Assembly (NCBI RefSeq): GCF_016862435.1
Contig: NZ_BOMY01000043.1
Coordinates: forward strand, 55,017 to 119,016
Direction: 5' to 3'
Origin: Paractinoplanes tereljensis
Lineage (GTDB): Bacteria; Actinomycetota; Actinomycetes; Mycobacteriales; Micromonosporaceae
Length of the DNA stretch: 64,000 bases
The position numbers were made by a program, and so were the translations under genes. Of this stretch, positions 60,056 through 64,000 are shown piece after piece; the first letter of the stretch is position 1; each line of letters opens with the position of its first letter. The notes beneath the pieces are model-generated. The model was not told the origin of the DNA, made no database searches, and saw only the letters and a program-made list of their open reading frames with translations.

Positions 60056-60850
60056 TCACAGCCCGCTCGAGTTGAGCGAAACGTCGGCCGCGCCGGCCGT
60101 CACCCGCAGGCCCTCGTCGGTCGCTTCGACGTTCTGAACGGTGAGTTTGAGCGGCAGCGCCGGAACTCGAAGATCAAAGGCCAACTTGTTGACGTACGAG
60201 TTGATCAGGCCCTTGACGATCGGGTTGTCCGGCAGACCCTCGGCCGACACATTGCTGAAACGCACCTGAACCACGTTCCCGCTCTTCACGGTGATCTGCG
60301 CGGTGCCGGTCACGTTGACGGTCTGGCCCAGCACCTGAACCGGCGCCGAGCCGGTCAGCTTGCCGTCCTTGGCCGCCAGTTTCACGCCCGGCTGGCCGAC
60401 CAGGGTGACCAGCTGCGCGTAGTCGACCAGGCCGACGCCGGTGACCGTGCCGGCCACGATGTCGCCGGTGCCGGAGCGGATCGTCTCCAGTGGCGCGACC
60501 ACGTCCTTCGCCCGTACGTCCAGAAGCTTCATCTTGATCGTGCGGTTGTTGCCCGCCGGGCCGGAGAAGTTCGCCAGCTCGATCTTGATTTCGTCGTAGC
60601 GACCCCGGGCCACCTGGGTGATGAACGGAAAGCCCTCGATCGTGACGGCCGGCTTCTCACTGGTGGCCTTCTGGTTGGTGACCTGCTCGGCCACCTTGTC
60701 GCTGATCATCCGCTCGGCGTAGGACCGGCCCACCCGGTCGGCCACGAAGGCCGCACCCAGCACGAGCAGCAGCAGAACGATGAACGTGATCAACAGGCGT
60801 CGCCCCCACCGCCGCCGCGGCCGGACCTGCTCGCCGTATACCTCGCCCAC
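60056..60850 (-). CDS. DUF2993 (LmeA-like) membrane-anchored lipid-binding protein
   Basis: This 264-residue protein has a basic N-terminus and one span (about 18-40). An extracytoplasmic DUF2993 domain follows (VTIEGFPFITQVARGRYDEIKIEL; SAEGLPDNPIVKGLINSYVNKL). Family member LmeA of mycobacteria binds phospholipids and affects lipomannan maturation. A similar envelope role is possible. The GTG start follows GGGAGG closely. It is the second gene after the polytopic membrane protein on the same strand. Confidence 0.85.
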   Translation of the reverse strand: MGEVYGEQVRPRRRWGRRLLITFIVLLLLVLGAAFVADRVGRSYAERMISDKVAEQVTNQKATSEKPAVTIEGFPFITQVARGRYDEIKIELANFSGPAGNNRTIKMKLLDVRAKDVVAPLETIRSGTGDIVAGTVTGVGLVDYAQLVTLVGQPGVKLAAKDGKLTGSAPVQVLGQTVNVTGTAQITVKSGNVVQVRFSNVSAEGLPDNPIVKGLINSYVNKLAFDLRVPALPLKLTVQNVEATDEGLRVTAGAADVSLNSSGL

Positions 60851-60911
60851 CGGGCCTCCCGACCATCGACTGTGGTGGACCGTACATGCCCGCATCCAAT
60901 AGGCCGCGAAA

Positions 60912-61913
60912 CTACGTGAGGTACCAATGTGCGAGGGCGTAGGCGGCGGGCGCGGTCAATGCGAAGGCCCCCAGCGGACCCTGCATGTGCCGGGCCACCC
61001 AGAACGTCGGCGCGTCGCCGGCCAGCCGTCGGCCCGCCTCGCCGAAGTTCACCGCCAGGTCGACCAGGTTGGCGATCACCGCGGCGATCAGGCCGGCCAC
61101 CGCACCCTTGGCCGGCGTGAACGGCAGCACCATCACACTGCCCAGCGCCGCCGACGCGAGCGTGCCCAGCATCGCGCCCAGCACCACGCCGGTCGCGCCC
61201 CGCGGCACCTGGGCGGCGATCCGCGGCTTCGGGAAGACCGCGTCGGTCGCCCGGGCCACCAGCAAGGCCACCCCCGCGCCGGCCGCGCAGACGACGATCG
61301 TCTGGGTGCCCAGCGGCTGCCGGGTCATGATCACCGGAATCGCGTACGCCACCACGCCGAGCACGATCCACAACGTCGTACGCCAGGAGTCGGTCACCCG
61401 TTTGCGGTCCTCGGCCCGGAACAGCTGCCCGGCCACCGCCGCCACGAACCCGCCGATCGCCACCAGGAACAGCGGAAAAAGCCCCGGAGGTTCGCGGGTC
61501 ACCGCGAAATAGTCGGCCACCAGTGCGACCACCGCGCAGACCCCGGCGGTCGCACCCGCCGCCGGCGGATGCAACGCCATGATCCAGGCAAGAAGATAGA
61601 GCAGCTGTACGCCGAAGAGGACGATCGCGTACGGCAGCCGGTAGTCGGGTGCGGAAGTCTGGGCACCCAGCGCCAGACCGAGCCCGAGCAGACCGGCGAA
61701 GCCCGCGATGGCCAGCGACAACTGACGCCGGACCGGGACGACCTCGATCTCCTCGAACTCCTCCTCGTCCTCCGCGTCCGGGTCCGGCGCGGCGGCTTCG
61801 GCGTCCGGCATCGCGCCGTAAAAACCGGTTGGGGGGCGACCCGGGCCCGAGCGCGCGATCTCGCGCGAGGCGTCGGGTTCCCAGGGATCGTCCTGCGGCA
61901 CGGTGGGAAACAC
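60912..61913 (-). CDS. Hypothetical polytopic membrane protein
   Basis: This 333-residue protein has an acidic cytosolic N-terminus (PDAEDEEEFEEIEVVPV, about 46-62) and about nine or ten spans from residue 69 to the end. No family is certain. It could be an FxsA- or transporter-like protein. The GTG start at 61913 lacks a ribosome site. It is followed by the DUF2993 gene 61 bases later and is divergent from glnR. Confidence 0.65.
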   Translation of the reverse strand: MFPTVPQDDPWEPDASREIARSGPGRPPTGFYGAMPDAEAAAPDPDAEDEEEFEEIEVVPVRRQLSLAIAGFAGLLGLGLALGAQTSAPDYRLPYAIVLFGVQLLYLLAWIMALHPPAAGATAGVCAVVALVADYFAVTREPPGLFPLFLVAIGGFVAAVAGQLFRAEDRKRVTDSWRTTLWIVLGVVAYAIPVIMTRQPLGTQTIVVCAAGAGVALLVARATDAVFPKPRIAAQVPRGATGVVLGAMLGTLASAALGSVMVLPFTPAKGAVAGLIAAVIANLVDLAVNFGEAGRRLAGDAPTFWVARHMQGPLGAFALTAPAAYALAHWYLT

Positions 61914-62074
61914 GCCTGCGATGGTGCCAGACCCGGGTGTGCTTCGGTCAGGCGCGCTGGGCGGTCTGCTCGGGTAAAAGGCTGGTTACGAATCGGCCGT
62001 TCGGCCACCTTACGAGCGTTTACTACATCACTTGCGCACACGATGAGGGCGCTCAACCCGATGCATCGGTTAAG

Positions 62075-62111
62075 GTAACGCCAGCCCACCCGTCGGTGAC
62101 GCCGGGGAAAC
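62075..62111 (+). promoter_or_regulatory. GlnR-box-like site at the glnR promoter
   Basis: GTGAC-GCCGGG-GAAAC (62096-62111) matches the GlnR a/b-site consensus gTnAC-n6-GaAAC exactly. A second half-site GTAAC (62075-62079) lies 21 bases upstream and overlaps a TAAGGT -10-like box. The site is about 85-120 bases before the glnR start codon, suggesting autoregulation. Confidence 0.55.
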
Positions 62112-62193
62112 AGTCCTCCGGGAGCGGTCCGTTCACAGCGGCCGCAGACCGGGTCACCCGAGCGGCGATTGCGCCGCAAGGACGGAGGTGAGT

Positions 62194-62910
62194 GTGGAAA
62201 TCCTTCTGTTGGTGACAGCACGCGCCGGCGAGCCCTCTGCCGTGCTGCCCGCGCTGGATCTACTTCCCCACTCCGTACGCACCGCCCCTCGCGACGTCCG
62301 CACCCTGGTTTCCGGGCCCAGCCCCGACGCCATCCTGGTGGACGCTCGCTCCGAGCTCTCCGAGGCCCGCGCCACGTGCCGCATGCTGCACGCGACCGGC
62401 GTCGGTGTTCCGCTCGTCGCGGTGGTCACCGAGGCGGGCCTGATCGCCCTGAACGCCGACTGGGGCGTCGACGACGTCATCCTGGCCAGCGCCGGTCCCG
62501 CCGAGGTTGAGGCCCGGCTGCGTCTGGGCGTCGGCCGGCTCAACAACGCCACGGCCGGTGCCGGCGGCTCGATCCGGGCCGGCGAGCTCAACATCGACCC
62601 CGACACCTACGCGGCGAAGCTCAAGGGCCGCCCGCTCGACCTCACCTACAAGGAGTTCGAGCTGCTCAAGTTCCTGGCGCAGCACCCCGGCCGGGTCTTC
62701 ACCCGCGACCAGCTGCTGCGCGAGGTCTGGGGCTACGACTACTTCGGTGGCACCCGCACGGTCGACGTCCACGTGCGTCGCCTGCGCGCCAAGCTCGGCG
62801 TCGAGCACGAGTCGATGATCGGCACCGTGCGCCAGGTCGGCTACAAGTTCGTCGTGCCGCCCACCGGTCGCCAGCTGCCCGACAACGAGCCGGTCTCGCT
62901 GCCGGTCTGA
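62194..62910 (+). CDS. glnR: Nitrogen regulator GlnR (orphan OmpR-type)
   Basis: This 238-residue atypical response regulator has an N-terminal receiver-like domain with Asp50 in ILVDARSEL. It lacks the usual phosphorylation pocket. The C-terminal winged helix DLTYKEFELLKFLAQHPGRV, WGYDYFGGTRTVDVHVRRLRAKLG is nearly the GlnR signature. It controls glnA, amtB and nir genes under nitrogen limitation. The GTG at 62194 is chosen because GGAGG lies 5 bases upstream. GTG 62188 overlaps that site. It is followed by mshD after 5 bases. Confidence 0.93.
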   Translation: MEILLLVTARAGEPSAVLPALDLLPHSVRTAPRDVRTLVSGPSPDAILVDARSELSEARATCRMLHATGVGVPLVAVVTEAGLIALNADWGVDDVILASAGPAEVEARLRLGVGRLNNATAGAGGSIRAGELNIDPDTYAAKLKGRPLDLTYKEFELLKFLAQHPGRVFTRDQLLREVWGYDYFGGTRTVDVHVRRLRAKLGVEHESMIGTVRQVGYKFVVPPTGRQLPDNEPVSLPV

Positions 62911-62915
62911 CATCC

Positions 62916-63785
62916 ATGACGACAATCCGGTCGCTTGACCGGTTGAGCGACGCCGAGGTGGCCGACGTACTCGCGTTGGCTTCCTCGGCCTCCGCCGTCG
63001 ACGGGGTTTATCCGCTGTCGGAAGATGTCGTTCTGCGGGTCCGTAATGGTGGCGGGCTGCACCTTCTTTCCCTTGCTGATGATGGGGTGCTCGCGGGGTA
63101 CGCCTTTGTCGACAAGACCGGCTCGGGTGAGCTGGTTGTCTCCCCGTCCTATCGGCGGCAGGGGCATGGGAGTGCGCTTCTCGCTGCTGCTGGTAGCGGG
63201 ACGCTTGCCTTCTGGGCGCACGGGGACGAGCCCGGGGCGCATGCCTTTGCTTCTAAGAATGGGTTCAGCCGGGCTCGGGTGCTTTGGCAGATGCGTCGCT
63301 CTCTGTTGGATTTCACCGAGGAGTCGGTGTTTCCTCCGGGGGTGACTATCCGGCCCTTCAGTGTCGGGCATGACGAAGAGGCCTGGCTGGGGGTTAACAG
63401 TCGGGCCTTTGCGCATCACCCGGAGCAGGGTCGCTGGACCCTTGATGATCTGCGGTTGCGTGAGACTGAGCCGTGGTTTGATCCGGCCGGTTTCCTGCTC
63501 GCTGTTGACATTTCGGACACGTTGGTCGGCTTTCACTGGACCAAGGTTCATCCGGCTTCTGGTTCGGACCCGGCGCTCGGGGAGATCTACGTCTTGGGCG
63601 TGGATCCGGGTGGGCATCGCCGGGGATTGGGCGTTGCGCTCAGCGTTGCTGGGCTTCGCCATCTCGCTGATTCTGGGCTTACCCAGGCTCTTCTCTACGT
63701 CGATGAATCTAACTCAGCTGCGGTTGCTCTCTATCGGAAGCTTGGGTTCTCGGTCTTCAAGACCGACGTGAACTATCAGCGGTAG
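62916..63785 (+). CDS. mshD: Mycothiol synthase
   Basis: This 289-residue tandem GNAT enzyme acetylates Cys-GlcN-Ins in the last step of mycothiol synthesis. The C-terminal active domain has WLGVNSRAFAHHPEQGRWT, LGEIYVLGVDPGGHRRGLGVAL and LLYVDESNSAAVALYRKLGF, typical of MshD. The N-terminal GNAT half is less conserved. It follows glnR by 5 bases, a common actinobacterial arrangement. Codons ending in T are much more frequent here than in glnR and other neighbours. Confidence 0.93.
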   Translation: MTTIRSLDRLSDAEVADVLALASSASAVDGVYPLSEDVVLRVRNGGGLHLLSLADDGVLAGYAFVDKTGSGELVVSPSYRRQGHGSALLAAAGSGTLAFWAHGDEPGAHAFASKNGFSRARVLWQMRRSLLDFTEESVFPPGVTIRPFSVGHDEEAWLGVNSRAFAHHPEQGRWTLDDLRLRETEPWFDPAGFLLAVDISDTLVGFHWTKVHPASGSDPALGEIYVLGVDPGGHRRGLGVALSVAGLRHLADSGLTQALLYVDESNSAAVALYRKLGFSVFKTDVNYQR

Positions 63786-63895
63786 CGCTTCGCTTTCGGG
63801 GCGCTGCCCCGGACCCCGGCCGGGCGCTCGGAGATCCAGCCCTTTCTGCTCCGCCTTTGCGGGTGGCTGGGGTTACGGCGGGGCTTGGGTGATCT

Positions 63896-64000
63896 CCTCG
63901 CGGCGGCACTTCACGCGATCACACCGGTGGTCGGCGCGCAAGCACACCCCGCTTGCACACCGACCACCGGCGCGATGGGGCGGGGCGTGCCGCCGCGAGG
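63896..64000. repeat. Nested inverted repeat at window edge
   Basis: Three arm pairs nest around one centre: CCTCGCGGCGGCAC (63896-63909) with GTGCCGCCGCGAGG (63987-64000), CCGGTGGTCGG (63924-63934) with CCGACCACCGG (63960-63970), and GCAAGC (63938-63943) with GCTTGC (63951-63956). The element may continue past the window. It could be a miniature mobile repeat or a large terminator for glnR-mshD. No gene is present from 63786 to here. Confidence 0.7.

Overview
The window is high-GC actinobacterial chromosome with genes on both strands. Several things point to a filamentous Micromonosporaceae (Actinoplanes-like) organism: a GlnR-MshD pair (mycothiol biosynthesis), DUF1416/DUF2993/DUF3263/DUF4031/DUF4032 proteins, an orphan MsiK-type sugar ATPase, HrcA/CIRCE control of a lone groEL, GTG/TTG starts, and many genes that look leaderless (a TANNNT -10 box 6-8 nt before the start codon). 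The genus is an inference. No prophage, insertion sequence or CRISPR array was seen.

Layout. 1-5.8 kb is an accessory-looking stretch of small or unusual genes: a hypothetical protein, a GT2 glycosyltransferase with substituted catalytic residues followed by a coiled-coil protein, a sigma-factor-like fragment, two paralogous single-span membrane proteins and a secreted Gly/His/Asp-rich protein. 5.8-10.2 kb: tRNA-Thr(UGU), msiK with a LacI-type operator, and a large Hsp70-TM-beta-propeller fusion. 10.2-14.1 kb: two TetR regulators beside target genes with recognisable operators, an AAC(3)-I-like acetyltransferase and LtrA. 14-20 kb: secreted acidic protein, RCK-pore-RCK channel-like protein, DUF4032 kinase-like protein, secreted serine protease, PAP2 phosphatase. 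20.1-24.1 kb: a translationally coupled amino-sugar operon (SIS deaminase/isomerase, ROK kinase, nagA) facing a DeoR regulator. 24-33.3 kb: RTX-like secreted protein, an ABC-2 transporter, DUF3263, a CDC48-type double AAA ATPase, and a very unusual hydrolase-TM-ABC ATPase fusion with its permease.

33.3-40 kb: a SAM-I riboswitch before threonine synthase, a region with mutually exclusive hairpins, GNAT enzymes, a small HExxH membrane protein, and groEL behind two CIRCE elements. 40-51.4 kb: two giant tandem paralogous surface proteins (1769 and 1742 aa), each with about twelve Ig-like modules but different sorting signals (LALTG and LPITG). 51.4-60 kb: glpD, DUF4031, HD hydrolase, FUSC-like and PrsW membrane proteins, a GroES-like protein, an AI-2E transporter, and a sulfurtransferase-DUF1416 operon preceded by a 25-codon cysteine-containing leader peptide. 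60-64 kb: an LmeA-like protein, a polytopic membrane protein, glnR with a GlnR-box-like site at its own promoter, mshD, and a large inverted repeat at the window edge.

The most interesting items are the cysteine leader peptide, the hydrolase-ABC fusion transporter, the twin adhesins, the sigma-like protein lacking its promoter-reading parts, the putative GlnR autoregulatory site and the alternative hairpins after thrC.
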